IMG/VR virus record: IMGVR_UViG_3300030331_000970 | Location: 2,235-28,995 of that record | From: a virus | DNA length: 26,761 bases | Reading direction: 5' to 3' (one strand) | Part shown: in pieces, positions 6,688 to 14,924 of the stretch | Layout: the number at the start of each line of letters is the position of its first letter | Position numbering within the stretch: the first letter of the stretch is position 1 | Notes under the pieces: generated by a model | The model's database searches: none | What the model was told of the DNA's origin: nothing | The model's input: only the letters and a program-made list of their open reading frames with translations | Position numbers and translations under genes: made by a program

Positions 6688-6900
6688 ATGCCCGGAAAAA
6701 CTTTAAAGCCCGTACCCGCAGGAAATAAAGGGTTGGGTAAATTACCAACAGATGTTCGTAACAAAATGGGTTTCATGAAACGCGGAGGACAAGTGTCTCT
6801 ACTTTCTGAGGATCATCCTGACATATTTAAAGCATCGAGTGGTCAGGCTCGTGGCATGGGTGCAGCAATCCGTGGTGGTAAATTTAGTAAGAACGGATAA
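6688..6900 (+). CDS. Small protein with MKRGGQ and RGMGAAIRGG motifs
   Basis: 70 residues. AAAAGGAGATTAGAT gives a strong ribosome-binding site 8 nt before ATG. The N-terminal half includes KLPTDVRNKMGFMKRGGQVS; the C-terminal half ends QARGMGAAIRGGKFSKNG. The RGMG(A/K)A(I/-)RGG tail recurs in the next gene, so the two are paralogous at their ends. The protein is basic, small and Gly-rich, with no cysteine and no membrane segment. I have seen such tails in small marine-phage proteins but know of no function. The 51-nt gap upstream is one of the larger gaps in this region. Confidence 0.75.
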   Translation: MPGKTLKPVPAGNKGLGKLPTDVRNKMGFMKRGGQVSLLSEDHPDIFKASSGQARGMGAAIRGGKFSKNG

Positions 6901-6905
6901 TTATC

Positions 6906-7127
6906 ATGGGTAAAATGAAAGAAAAAGACTCAGAACTGCAGGAATTACGTGAAGAGTTCTTTGACGGTCCTATGTCAGACTCAATGAGTTTTGATCAATT
7001 TTTGCTGAGTAAAGGTAAAAGCGACTTGCTTAAACTATCAGGTCGCAGCCCAATTAAAAAGAATATGGGTGGCTCAATATGTCGTGGTATGGGTAAAGCT
7101 CGTGGCGGTCAATTTACAGTAAGGTAG
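6906..7127 (+). CDS. Small protein with C-terminal RGMGKARGGQF motif
   Basis: 73 residues, ATG at 6906. The N-terminal 45 residues are acidic and helical (MKEKDSELQELREEFFDGPM; MSFDQFLLSKGK). The C-terminal 25 are basic and Gly-rich (KKNMGGSICRGMGKARGGQF). The tail matches the end of the preceding gene, which points to a shared interaction motif on two different bodies. The single Cys sits in the tail. It lies 5 nt before the second adaptor gene. Function unknown; an adaptor for virion assembly is a guess. Confidence 0.7.
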   Translation: MGKMKEKDSELQELREEFFDGPMSDSMSFDQFLLSKGKSDLLKLSGRSPIKKNMGGSICRGMGKARGGQFTVR

Positions 7128-7132
7128 ACTAA

Positions 7133-7792
7133 ATGAACTATACAGAGTTAGTACAGGCAATACAGGACTACACAGAGAACACAGAGACTTCTTTTGTGAC
7201 TAATATCCCTACGTTTGTACGACAGGCAGAGGAGAAGATACTCCGTCAGGTTCTCATTCCAGAGCTTCGAAAAGCTGCTACTGGTAGCACAGTTGCTAAC
7301 TCTCAATATCTTGCTAGGCCAACAGACATGATTGCTGTGTACTCTATAGCTATACAGGACGGCAGTGGTAACTATAGCTATTTGCTAAATAAGAATGTTA
7401 CTTTTATGAAGGAAGCGTTTCCTGCATCAGACACAGGTTTACCAAAGTACTACGGTCAGTTTGTTGGTGGCACAACAAGTACACCGGGATATTTTATATT
7501 AGCCCCAACGCCAGACGCTGCCTATCTTGCTCAAATAAACTATTACTACGACCCACCATCTATAGTTACTGCAGGTACAACATATTTAGGTGACAATGCC
7601 GAAACAGCTTTGCTGTATGGTTCACTATTAGAAGCGTACTCATACATGAAGGGCGATACAGATCTCATGAACGAGTACAGAAAACAACATCAGCTCGCTA
7701 TGCAAGCCTTTACTAAAGTGGGTGGCTTACTGCAACAAGACGGTTATAGAGATGGCGAAGAGGGATACAGCAAAGACGAGGGCAATGTTTAA
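7133..7792 (+). CDS. Phage adaptor / head-tail connector protein (SU10-adaptor-like)
   Basis: 219 residues. The start MNYTELVQAIQDYTENTETS leads into a helical segment with FVRQAEEKILRQVLIPELRK. This is followed by a beta middle with YFILAPTPDAAYLAQINYYY and the helical stretch DNAETALLYGSLLEAYSYMK. This order is typical of adaptor proteins of short-tailed phages (SU10-type adaptor; T7 gp11-like). Length fits. It shows the same overall helix-sheet-helix plan as the gene at 5102, including a PDAAY motif (ILAPTPDAAYLAQINYYY versus LWPVPDAAYTLAYYRL), so the two may be distant paralogues that form successive rings under the portal. The 3' end overlaps the next gene by 8 nt. Confidence 0.75.
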   Translation: MNYTELVQAIQDYTENTETSFVTNIPTFVRQAEEKILRQVLIPELRKAATGSTVANSQYLARPTDMIAVYSIAIQDGSGNYSYLLNKNVTFMKEAFPASDTGLPKYYGQFVGGTTSTPGYFILAPTPDAAYLAQINYYYDPPSIVTAGTTYLGDNAETALLYGSLLEAYSYMKGDTDLMNEYRKQHQLAMQAFTKVGGLLQQDGYRDGEEGYSKDEGNV

Positions 7793-8078
7793 GTTTAATA
7801 TAGATATACCAAAAGAACCTATAGTTAATATACGAACTACAGAGAATAGAGGGTTTACACCTGATGAGGTGGCAGAGAGATGTGTAGAAAAGCTGATAAG
7901 CGTTTCCGACAATGCACATCCTGCTATTCGAGATCAGGCTCAAGCCTTTCAAAAGCACATGGAAAAGACGGTTGCATTTTATATGCGAGAAGCTATTCGC
8001 AGTGACCGCACAACCGTGTATAATGCCTTGAAAGACGCAGGGCATCCTAAACTTGCCGAGCTAATAAGGAGATTATGA
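7785..8078 (+). CDS. Conserved small helical phage protein
   Basis: 97 residues from ATG 7785 (MFKFNIDIPKEPIVNIR). An in-frame ATG at 7722 would add 21 residues that lie entirely inside the adaptor gene and look unlike protein. GAGGGC just before 7785 supports the shorter form. A short beta N-terminus precedes helices containing FTPDEVAERCVEKLISVSDN, AHPAIRDQAQAFQKHMEKTV and SDRTTVYNALKDAGHPKLAE. I recognise it as a recurrent marine-phage protein beside the adaptor gene but know no function. There is no membrane or signal segment. It overlaps the adaptor by 8 nt and precedes the fibre block by one nucleotide. Confidence 0.75.
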   Translation: MFKFNIDIPKEPIVNIRTTENRGFTPDEVAERCVEKLISVSDNAHPAIRDQAQAFQKHMEKTVAFYMREAIRSDRTTVYNALKDAGHPKLAELIRRL

Positions 8079-8079
8079 T

Positions 8080-8535
8080 ATGGCATTTTCTGGTAACTTT
8101 ATGTGTTCGTCCTTCAAGCAAGAACTTCTTGAGGGGGGACATAACTTCAAAGCTAGCGGCTCAGGAGGGCATACATTCAAGCTAGCGATGTATACAAACA
8201 GCGCTTCCTTCAACGCAGCTACGACTGCTTATACTACCTCTAACGAGGTAAGTGGGTCTGGTTATTCTGCAGGTGGTGGAACTCTGACAAATGTAAATCC
8301 ATCGTTGGAAGGTAGCACGACAGCGGTGACAGATTTCGATGACCTGACGTTTAGCAGTGCAACTGTGACAGCTCGTGGAGCTTTGATTTATAACACCACA
8401 ACAGGTGGCGGATCAGGCACAACAGACACAGTAGTTGTACTAGACTTTGGTTCTGACAAGACCTCTACAGCAGGTGACTTTACTATTCAGTTCCCAGCGA
8501 AAACAGCTTCAGACGCTATCATTCGCATAGCTTAA
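8080..8535 (+). CDS. Beta-rich virion structural protein
   Basis: 151 residues. ATG 8080 follows AAGGAGATTATGAT. The start MAFSGNFMCSSFKQELLEGG, the central HTFKLAMYTNSASFNAATTA with YTTSNEVSGSGYSAGGGTL, and the end DFTIQFPAKTASDAIIRIA are typical of a family of about 150 residues encoded next to tail-fibre genes in many marine phages. Residues alternate between hydrophobic strands and Gly/Ser/Thr turns; Lys and Arg are scarce. It most likely forms part of the tail or fibre base. The assignment rests on sequence style and position. No precise role is known. Confidence 0.7.
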   Translation: MAFSGNFMCSSFKQELLEGGHNFKASGSGGHTFKLAMYTNSASFNAATTAYTTSNEVSGSGYSAGGGTLTNVNPSLEGSTTAVTDFDDLTFSSATVTARGALIYNTTTGGGSGTTDTVVVLDFGSDKTSTAGDFTIQFPAKTASDAIIRIA

Positions 8536-8547
8536 CGGAGCTTTACT

Positions 8548-9261
8548 GTGGTGAAATTTGCAGATCGAGTTAAGGTAAGCGTCAGCACAACCGGAACCGG
8601 TACTGTGACCCTCGGTTCTGCTGAGTCAGGTTTTCAGACTTTTGCGGCTGGCGGTATCTCTAATGGGGATACCGTCAGATACGTTATAGAAGATGGAACT
8701 GATTTTGAGATAGGACAAGGTGTATATACACATTCAGGTACGACCCTGACGCGAGTACTATCATCCAGTTCAACAGGATCGTTATTAAACCTTTCAGGTA
8801 GCGCAGTTTTATTTATCAGCCCCAGTGCTGAAGATCTAACACTTTCTGGTAACTCTCATGAGTTTACGAGCTTTACTGCAACTTCAAACCAAACAACTTT
8901 TACTGTGAGCTATGGTATTGGAAACATTCTCGTATTTATAAATGGAGCCAAACTAAATGCTGCAGACTTCACAGCCACAAATGGAACGTCTGTGGTTCTC
9001 GCGTCTGGAGCAAGTTCAGGTGATATTGTAGAGGTAGTAGAGTATGGCGGTGCATCCGCTAACTATTCGACAACAGAGTTTACGGCAACAGCAGGTCAGA
9101 CCGCATTCTCAGGAAGCTACAATATAAATAAATCAGCAGTGTATCTAAACGGTGTCCTTCTGCTACCAACAACAGATTATTCGATAAGCGCATCAGCGGT
9201 TACCTTGGCATCAGGTGCTTCGGTGGGCGATATTCTTCAAGTTCAACAATATGCTATTTAG
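8548..9261 (+). CDS. Fibre-type protein with two beta-sandwich repeats
   Basis: 237 residues with a GTG start; GTG 8548 and GTG 8551 are both possible, and GGAG at 8537-8540 lies 7 or 10 nt away. The N-terminal 95 residues begin [20 protein letters not shown] with the segment [20 protein letters not shown], commonly seen as the virion-proximal domain of marine-phage fibres. Two tandem repeats of about 68 residues follow. Each has [13 protein letters not shown] or [13 protein letters not shown], then a VFINGAKL or VYLNGVLL strand, then [18 protein letters not shown] or [18 protein letters not shown]. This repeat type is known in phage tail-fibre proteins. The protein probably makes the proximal fibre shaft. 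Confidence 0.75.
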   Translation: MVKFADRVKVSVSTTGTGTVTLGSAESGFQTFAAGGISNGDTVRYVIEDGTDFEIGQGVYTHSGTTLTRVLSSSSTGSLLNLSGSAVLFISPSAEDLTLSGNSHEFTSFTATSNQTTFTVSYGIGNILVFINGAKLNAADFTATNGTSVVLASGASSGDIVEVVEYGGASANYSTTEFTATAGQTAFSGSYNINKSAVYLNGVLLLPTTDYSISASAVTLASGASVGDILQVQQYAI

Positions 9262-9270
9262 GGATTTGAC

Positions 9271-10254
9271 ATGACTATAAACAGAAATTTATCAAAGTTT
9301 GCTGCAAAAGTTACCTCTTCAGGGACTTATGACATTGTAGAAGATACTAGTCCTCAATTAGGCGGTAATCTTGATGTAAACGGTAATGCAATAGTATCAG
9401 CATCAAATGCCAACATTGCAATCACACCAGACGGCTCTGGTAAAGTAATCATCGATGGACTTTCCCATCCAACAGCAGATGGCAGCGCAGGACATGTCTT
9501 GAAGACAGACGGTTCTGGCAATTTAGGATTTGCATCTGTTGGCACACTTTCTGGTTCAGGAATCCAAGATGTAGTAGATGATTCTTCTCCACAGCTAGGT
9601 GGCAACCTAGACGTTCAAGCTAGAGAAATAAACACAAGTACATCTAATGGTAATATAAAACTTAATCCCAACGGGACTGGTTGTGTTGAGGTAATGGGAG
9701 ATGGCACTTCCAGTGGTACTGTCGGTGCAATACAACTTAATTGTTCAGTGAACAGTCACGGTGTAAAAATTCAAAGTCCACCCCACAGCGCGGGTTCTAC
9801 ATATACTCTTACACTTCCTGAAAATACTGGGAGTAATGGTCAGGCACTAACGACTAACGGTAGTGGTGTTCTTAGCTTTACAACAATATCAACCACCACA
9901 GACTTAAACGCTTTGAGTGCAGGTACAATCAACACAGCGAATGACAGCATAGCGTTTATTGATGCAGACGACAGCAACAACTCTAAAAAAGAATCTGTTG
10001 CTGACTTTTTAACAGCGATTGCAGGTTCTGGTATTACAGTATCAGGAAATCAGCTCACAGCATCTGGCGGTGGTGGAGGTGGCGGTGGAGCCACTGGTGG
10101 TGGTAGTGACGAAGTCTTCTATGAAAACGATCAGACAGTTACAACCAACTACACAATAACTGCCAGTCACAACGCCATGAGTGCAGGGCCGATAACAGTA
10201 AATAACGGTGTAACAGTAACAGTTCCTTCAGGAACTAGGTGGGTTGTAGTTTAG
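9271..10254 (+). CDS. Tail-fibre protein with SPQLGGNLD repeats
   Basis: 327 residues, ATG 9271. Two copies of the marine-phage fibre motif are present: YDIVEDTSPQLGGNLDVNGN near residue 20 and DVVDDSSPQLGGNLDVQ near residue 100. GHVLKTDGSGNLGF and GQALTTNGSGVLSF are the linker motifs usual in these fibres. A nine-Gly tract lies near residue 270. The C-terminal 45 residues (TVTTNYTITASHNAMSAGPI, ending VPSGTRWVVV) are a common fibre end domain in cyanophages and pelagiphages. The stop TAG shares its last base with the GTG start of the first propeller gene. Receptor contact or shaft function is inferred. Confidence 0.8.
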   Translation: MTINRNLSKFAAKVTSSGTYDIVEDTSPQLGGNLDVNGNAIVSASNANIAITPDGSGKVIIDGLSHPTADGSAGHVLKTDGSGNLGFASVGTLSGSGIQDVVDDSSPQLGGNLDVQAREINTSTSNGNIKLNPNGTGCVEVMGDGTSSGTVGAIQLNCSVNSHGVKIQSPPHSAGSTYTLTLPENTGSNGQALTTNGSGVLSFTTISTTTDLNALSAGTINTANDSIAFIDADDSNNSKKESVADFLTAIAGSGITVSGNQLTASGGGGGGGGATGGGSDEVFYENDQTVTTNYTITASHNAMSAGPITVNNGVTVTVPSGTRWVVV

Positions 10255-11417
10255 TGCCTGAAATTAAAGTAGATGCAGTTGTAAATTTAGCGGGTACAGG
10301 TAAGCCTAACTTTCCTGTCAGTCCCACGCATTCTGGTGGATCTGCTTTAAGTACTATGAATACTTACTCTTACACATCGTCAGCAACAGAACCAAGTAGC
10401 CCTAAGAACGGAGCTATCTGGTGGGACAGCGCCAACAGTAAAGTAATGGTCTACATAAATGGCGATTTCAAAGAGATAACTTTAAATACTGATTATCCTG
10501 TGGATGGCATTGCTTGGGGCGGAGACAGGGGTCTTGCTGCAGGAGGGGTAACTACTCAATCATCTTCTTATGATGATATTTTATACTTTAATATTGCTGG
10601 TAGTGGAGGAGGCTCTGCAAGTTTTGGTGACTTACAATTATTTAGGTATCAAGGAGGTGCAGCAGGTTCTTCTACAAGAGCCTTGTTTGCGGGCGGTTAT
10701 ACCCCCGCTGGAGCAAGAGCAAATGAGATAGATTATGTTACTCCGTCAACTATTGGTAATAGTACAGATTTTGGTAATTTAACTGTAGGTAGAAGCGCTA
10801 ATTCTGCTTGCAGTAATGGAACAAGGGCGCTTTTTGGAGGTGGATATGGCCCTAGTTCATATAGAGATATTGTTGATTATGTAACAGTAGATACCACTGG
10901 TAACGCTACCGACTTTGGAGATCTTAGCGGAGTAGGGTCAGGTCATTCAGATGGTGCAGGTGGGGATACAACAAGAGCTGTTTTTGCGGGAGGTATTGGA
11001 TCTTATTACTCAGTTACAATCGACTATTTTACTTATGCAACAACAGGCAATGCAACAGATTTTGGAGATCTTCTCTATTCTGCTGCTAGAAACATGGCAG
11101 TTTCAGATGCAACCAGAACAGTTTTTGCGGGAGACTCTCCTAGTAGTTATCACACCCCAGCAGGTAGAAATATAGAGTATATAACAACACAAACAACAGG
11201 TAATGGCACTGACTTTGGTGATTTAACTAACCAATATTCTATGGCTACTGCTTGTGGAAATGCCGTTAGAGGGGTATTTATAGGAGATGTTACCACAAGT
11301 CCTTACACTGGAATGGAGCTTATAACCATTCAAACCACTGGTAATTCCTCTGATTTTGGAGATTTAGCAGAAAACAGAGGTTATCAAGGTATGGCCGCAT
11401 CAGGAGCAGCATCATGA
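10254..11417 (+). CDS. Kelch-like beta-propeller protein 1 (anchor type A1)
   Basis: 387 residues from GTG 10254. This start aligns with its paralogues (xxxIKVDxI); an in-frame GTG 15 nt upstream would only add residues inside the fibre gene. Residues 1-75 are an anchor-like domain with TEPSSPKNGAIWWDSANSKV. Residues 88-387 hold six kelch-like blades whose FGDL or FGNL cores sit at F124, F173, F221, F270, F321 and F368, a period of 47-51. The blade consensus is TRALFAGG, variable loop, IEYITxxTTGNATDFGDL. The first blade starts WGGDRG and the chain ends in a partial strand (SGAAS), as in propellers closed by an N/C-terminal strand. There are no catalytic copper-oxidase residues as in galactose oxidase. 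Probable receptor-binding or decoration protein (inference). Confidence 0.85.
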   Translation: MPEIKVDAVVNLAGTGKPNFPVSPTHSGGSALSTMNTYSYTSSATEPSSPKNGAIWWDSANSKVMVYINGDFKEITLNTDYPVDGIAWGGDRGLAAGGVTTQSSSYDDILYFNIAGSGGGSASFGDLQLFRYQGGAAGSSTRALFAGGYTPAGARANEIDYVTPSTIGNSTDFGNLTVGRSANSACSNGTRALFGGGYGPSSYRDIVDYVTVDTTGNATDFGDLSGVGSGHSDGAGGDTTRAVFAGGIGSYYSVTIDYFTYATTGNATDFGDLLYSAARNMAVSDATRTVFAGDSPSSYHTPAGRNIEYITTQTTGNGTDFGDLTNQYSMATACGNAVRGVFIGDVTTSPYTGMELITIQTTGNSSDFGDLAENRGYQGMAASGAAS

Positions 11418-12565
11418 CAGAATTAAAAGTAGATAACATAACCAACCTAGCAGGATCAGGTAAACCAAACCTTCCTGTTCAACCGACTGTAGGAAGCAAC
11501 GCAGCTATAAGCACACTGAACACGCACGAATATACATCTTCTGGTACAGCGCCTAGCAATCCTAAAAATGGAGCTTTGTGGTGGGACAGCGCTAATAATA
11601 ATGTTAATGTTTATATAGACGGTGGGTTTAAAAAAATTCAACTAAACGCTTCTGCAGCATCTGGTAACCCTTGGAGTGGTAGTAGAGCTATTTTTGGAGG
11701 GGGAGATTTTAACGTCAATGGAGCGCGAAGCAATGCCATTGATTACAGCGCTATTCAAACAGCAGGAAACGCTGTTGATTTTGGTGATTTGACAATAGCA
11801 AGGGACTGGATAACATCTGGTAGCAATAAAACTAGAGGTTTATTTCTTGGGGGCTTGCCCACCGCTACTTTCGAAACAATAGATTACATAACTATAGGAA
11901 CCACAGGAAATGCTACCGATTTTGGTGATTTAGTTTTTGGTCTTTATAATCACACATCATGTTCTGATGGCACTAGGGCTTTAACATGGGGTGGAAACAG
12001 GTACAACGTTTCTCCTACTTATCATAATACCATAATGCAAACTGTTATTGCCACAACAGGTAATTCTACAGATTTTGGTGATATGACTGTCAATGGTAGA
12101 TATACTTCTAGTTGCAGCGATGCTACAAGATCCGTTTGTGCTGTAGGGGAGACTAACAACAGCGGTTATGAAAATAAAATGGAATATATAACTACAGCCT
12201 CACCCGGAAACGCCACTGACTTCGGAGACCTATCTTCGGCAAGAGGCCAGATGGCTGGCACAAATGATGCTACAAGAGGTATATTTGTAGGCGGTTGGGA
12301 TGGTAGCAATCGTTACAATAATATAGAATACATAACGATCCAAACCGCAGGGAACGGAACTGATTTTGGTGATGCGAGTAACGCTATAGTTCGCGCTGCT
12401 TGTTGCGCCGATACAACCAGAGCATTAATTTCAGGCGGTTACGAAGAAACTGCTGCTAGACTTAATGTTATAGAGTATATAACTGTTCAAACCCCCGGAA
12501 ATGCAACAGATTATGGTGATATGACTTCGGACAGGTATGAACATACCTCAATGTCAGGAGACTAG
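11414..12565 (+). CDS. Kelch-like beta-propeller protein 2 (anchor type A1)
   Basis: 383 residues. ATG 11414 overlaps the previous TGA (ATGA); AGGAG for it lies within the previous gene's SGAAS codons. The anchor (TELKVDNITNLAGSGKPNLP) is closely related to that of propeller 1, so these two are a sister pair. Blade cores lie at F123, F170, F221, F270, F318 and Y367. The repeat begins NPWSGSRAIFGGG. Variable loops after each Gly pair differ strongly from propeller 1 (for example DFNVNGARSN, LPTATFET). It ends MTSDRYEHTSMSGD without the final Ala-Ser. Same inferred role; differing loops would give a different binding surface. Confidence 0.85.
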   Translation: MTELKVDNITNLAGSGKPNLPVQPTVGSNAAISTLNTHEYTSSGTAPSNPKNGALWWDSANNNVNVYIDGGFKKIQLNASAASGNPWSGSRAIFGGGDFNVNGARSNAIDYSAIQTAGNAVDFGDLTIARDWITSGSNKTRGLFLGGLPTATFETIDYITIGTTGNATDFGDLVFGLYNHTSCSDGTRALTWGGNRYNVSPTYHNTIMQTVIATTGNSTDFGDMTVNGRYTSSCSDATRSVCAVGETNNSGYENKMEYITTASPGNATDFGDLSSARGQMAGTNDATRGIFVGGWDGSNRYNNIEYITIQTAGNGTDFGDASNAIVRAACCADTTRALISGGYEETAARLNVIEYITVQTPGNATDYGDMTSDRYEHTSMSGD

Positions 12566-12567
12566 CG

Positions 12568-13731
12568 ATGAGTGAAATAGACAGAATAATAACGATTACA
12601 GACAGAGCGGGTACAGGCGCTCCTAATTTTACCTTTGGTGTAAACTTCGCAGGATCTGACAGTGGTATAAGTCCTCATAAACACACAGAGGGAAACACAG
12701 AACCTAGCAGCCCTAGTAATGGAGACACTTGGTGGGATACCGACAACGACCTCTATAAAGTCTATATGGACAACGAGTGGAAAGACTGGTTAGGCACTTC
12801 TGCTGCGGCAGCTTCTCATTATGGTGATAGAGGACACAAGGCGGGTGTAAGCCATACTGGTACGAATAGAATAGAGTATTGGGATATGACCTCTGCAGGA
12901 AATGCAGCAGACTTTGGTGACCTTACACTTGGAGATTATGCTAGACAGGGTATGGCTAGTGATGGAACACGCATATACATGCCTCTCTATAAAAACACAA
13001 CACAAATAGATTTTTGGGCTTCTGCTACTTTAGGCAACGCTTCGGATTATGGAGATTTGCAATACGGTACTTTTGATAGCGACTGTGAAAGCGACGGGTC
13101 TAAAATGCTTTTGGTTCATGGGTACGCACGAAGCGGTAGCACTAACTATGCAGATGGCATTGGTAACAAGATAGAGCAACTTACTGTAGGAACAGGCAAT
13201 GCAGGAGTTACTGCAACAGATTTTGGAAATCAATTAACAAGCGGTCTTTATTATATGCGATGTGTATCAAACGCGACAAGGATGTTAATAGGGGGAGGTA
13301 TTACATCTGGTATTCAAGACACTATAGCCTATGTAACTTTTGCAACAGCAGGAAACGCTGTAGATGCAGGAGATTTAAATGTAGGGCGTTACGCTCATGC
13401 ATCGGCAGGATCAGGAGCAGGGGATATAGGGTGTTTTGCAGGAGGTAATTACGTCCTGCCGGGTGGTTATACCAATTCAATAGATCAAAAAAATCTTACA
13501 AACACAAACAATGCTACAGACTTTGGTGATTTGGCGACAACACCTTATTATTTTGACGGATGCTCCAACGCTACTAAGGGTCATTTTTTAGGGGGTTATG
13601 ACTCCGCAGCAAGTGCAGGAAGTAACGCAATACAACAAATTACCTTCGCTACAGCCGGTAATGCCTCAGATTTTGGTGATTTGTTAGATGCAGGTTGGCA
13701 TGTAGCAGCATCTTCAGGAGCGGCCTCATGA
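12568..13731 (+). CDS. Kelch-like beta-propeller protein 3 (anchor type B)
   Basis: 387 residues, ATG 12568, two bases after the previous stop, with AGGAG 9 nt upstream. It has a different anchor, type B: MSEIDRIITITDRAGTGAPN, then GSDSGISPHKHTEGN, TEPSSPSNGDTWWDTDNDLY and NEWKDWLGTS. Blade cores lie at F116, Y161, F219, A267, F319 and F369. This member is the most degenerate: blade 3 has an insertion (GTGNAGVTATDFGNQL), blade 4 has AGD instead of FGD, and blade 5 has TNTNNATDFGDL. The His pair in SPHKH is shared only with propeller 5. It ends ASSGAAS. Same inferred virion role. Confidence 0.85.
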   Translation: MSEIDRIITITDRAGTGAPNFTFGVNFAGSDSGISPHKHTEGNTEPSSPSNGDTWWDTDNDLYKVYMDNEWKDWLGTSAAAASHYGDRGHKAGVSHTGTNRIEYWDMTSAGNAADFGDLTLGDYARQGMASDGTRIYMPLYKNTTQIDFWASATLGNASDYGDLQYGTFDSDCESDGSKMLLVHGYARSGSTNYADGIGNKIEQLTVGTGNAGVTATDFGNQLTSGLYYMRCVSNATRMLIGGGITSGIQDTIAYVTFATAGNAVDAGDLNVGRYAHASAGSGAGDIGCFAGGNYVLPGGYTNSIDQKNLTNTNNATDFGDLATTPYYFDGCSNATKGHFLGGYDSAASAGSNAIQQITFATAGNASDFGDLLDAGWHVAASSGAAS

Positions 13732-14924
13732 GTACAATAAAAGTAGATACAATAAAGAATAGAAGCAATGCAATTAACCTGCCCAATAACTTCAAGATAG
13801 ATGGAGATAGTATCGTACAAGGACATACTGTTTCTGCCACTGAACCTAGTAGTCCTGAAAAAGGTGATTTCTGGTGGGATAGTGCTAACAATAAACTCTA
13901 TCGATATATCAATAGTGAGTTTAAAGAACTTAGTTTAGTTGCAGCTGATCCATTTTGGGGCGGGGATAGAGCATTAAGAGCGGGTCGCAGGGGTTCTGGA
14001 GTTGCGGGTAGCACTCTAAATTTAGATTATTGGGATATAACTACTTTAGGCAACGCTGCTGACTTTGGAGATTGCGATAACAGCGTAAACGGTACAAACT
14101 CAACGAGTTCTGATCATTCTGCCTCAAACAGAAGCAGGGCGATTGTATCCAGAAACCGTAATAGTAATAACACATATGACTATTTTACTATTCCAATACC
14201 GGGAAATTCAGCCTTTTTTGGTAACGCTCTAGAAACCGCTAGAAGTGGTGCGGGAATTGGTGATGGCACTTATGCAGTTTTTGCGGGTGGTTATATTAAT
14301 GGCGGCCCCACTGGTACTGGTTATCGTAACGACATAAATGTTTTTACTATTGATACAACAGGCAATGCTTCAGATTTTGGTAATCTTCGTAGAATCACTG
14401 GTTTTTCTGGTGGGGCAGGTAATGCTAGTAGAGGCACTATATTTGGTGGTCAAGCATATGTTAGCAGTTATTATTATGAAGATGAGATACAATATATTCC
14501 GTTGGGTGGCGTTACCGGAAATGCTTCAGACTTTGGTGATATGTCAAGTGGAGCTTATAGGGTCACCGCTGCCTCAGATGCGACAAGAGCTGTTGCAATT
14601 TTAGGAAATGCAGGGCCTAATTTTGGAGGTTCTTCTCCGACTAATAAAATGGAGTACATAACTGTTGATACTACAGGAAACTCTACGGATTTTGGTGATC
14701 TAAATAATTTTAATGCTAATAGAACGGAACGATCCGCAGCATGTGAAAATGAAACAAGAATATGTATTTCTGGTGGTGAAACATCTACTTCAGGTGGCAC
14801 AGTTAATGAGTATACCAATGAAATTATGTACATTACTACGCAAACAACAGGCAATGCTCAAGACTTTGGTGACCTATTAGATGGTTTGGATCAAGGTTTT
14901 TCTTCTTCGGGAGATGCTTCTTGA
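13728..14924 (+). CDS. Kelch-like beta-propeller protein 4 (anchor type A2)
   Basis: 398 residues, the longest of the six. ATG 13728 (MSTIKVDTIKN) overlaps the previous TGA. An in-frame TTG at 13695 is possible but would add 11 residues lying inside propeller 3 and is not supported by the paralogues. Anchor A2 contains LPNNFKIDGDSIVQGHTVSA then TEPSSPEKGDFWWDSANNKL. Blade cores lie at F113, F164, F217, F269, F322 and F380, with blades up to 58 residues because loops are longer (YINGGPTGTGYRND, QAYVSSYYYED). Aromatic- and Gly-rich loops are typical of carbohydrate-contacting surfaces (inference). It ends SSSGDAS and overlaps the TTG of the next gene. Confidence 0.85.
   Translation: MSTIKVDTIKNRSNAINLPNNFKIDGDSIVQGHTVSATEPSSPEKGDFWWDSANNKLYRYINSEFKELSLVAADPFWGGDRALRAGRRGSGVAGSTLNLDYWDITTLGNAADFGDCDNSVNGTNSTSSDHSASNRSRAIVSRNRNSNNTYDYFTIPIPGNSAFFGNALETARSGAGIGDGTYAVFAGGYINGGPTGTGYRNDINVFTIDTTGNASDFGNLRRITGFSGGAGNASRGTIFGGQAYVSSYYYEDEIQYIPLGGVTGNASDFGDMSSGAYRVTAASDATRAVAILGNAGPNFGGSSPTNKMEYITVDTTGNSTDFGDLNNFNANRTERSAACENETRICISGGETSTSGGTVNEYTNEIMYITTQTTGNAQDFGDLLDGLDQGFSSSGDAS

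Noticed and set aside
10239-10253. Upstream GTG start for propeller 1
   Set aside because: It adds residues unlike any paralogue; GTG 10254 aligns with the xxIKVD start of the family.
13438-13459. Near-perfect 22-bp palindrome (GCAGGAGGTAATTACGTCCTGC region with one mismatch)
   Set aside because: It lies inside the coding sequence of propeller 3 and encodes normal residues; no partner site or other sign of an operator or recombination site.
13695-13727. Upstream TTG start for propeller 4
   Set aside because: The added 11 residues lie inside propeller 3, and the MSTIKVD start matches propeller 6 exactly.
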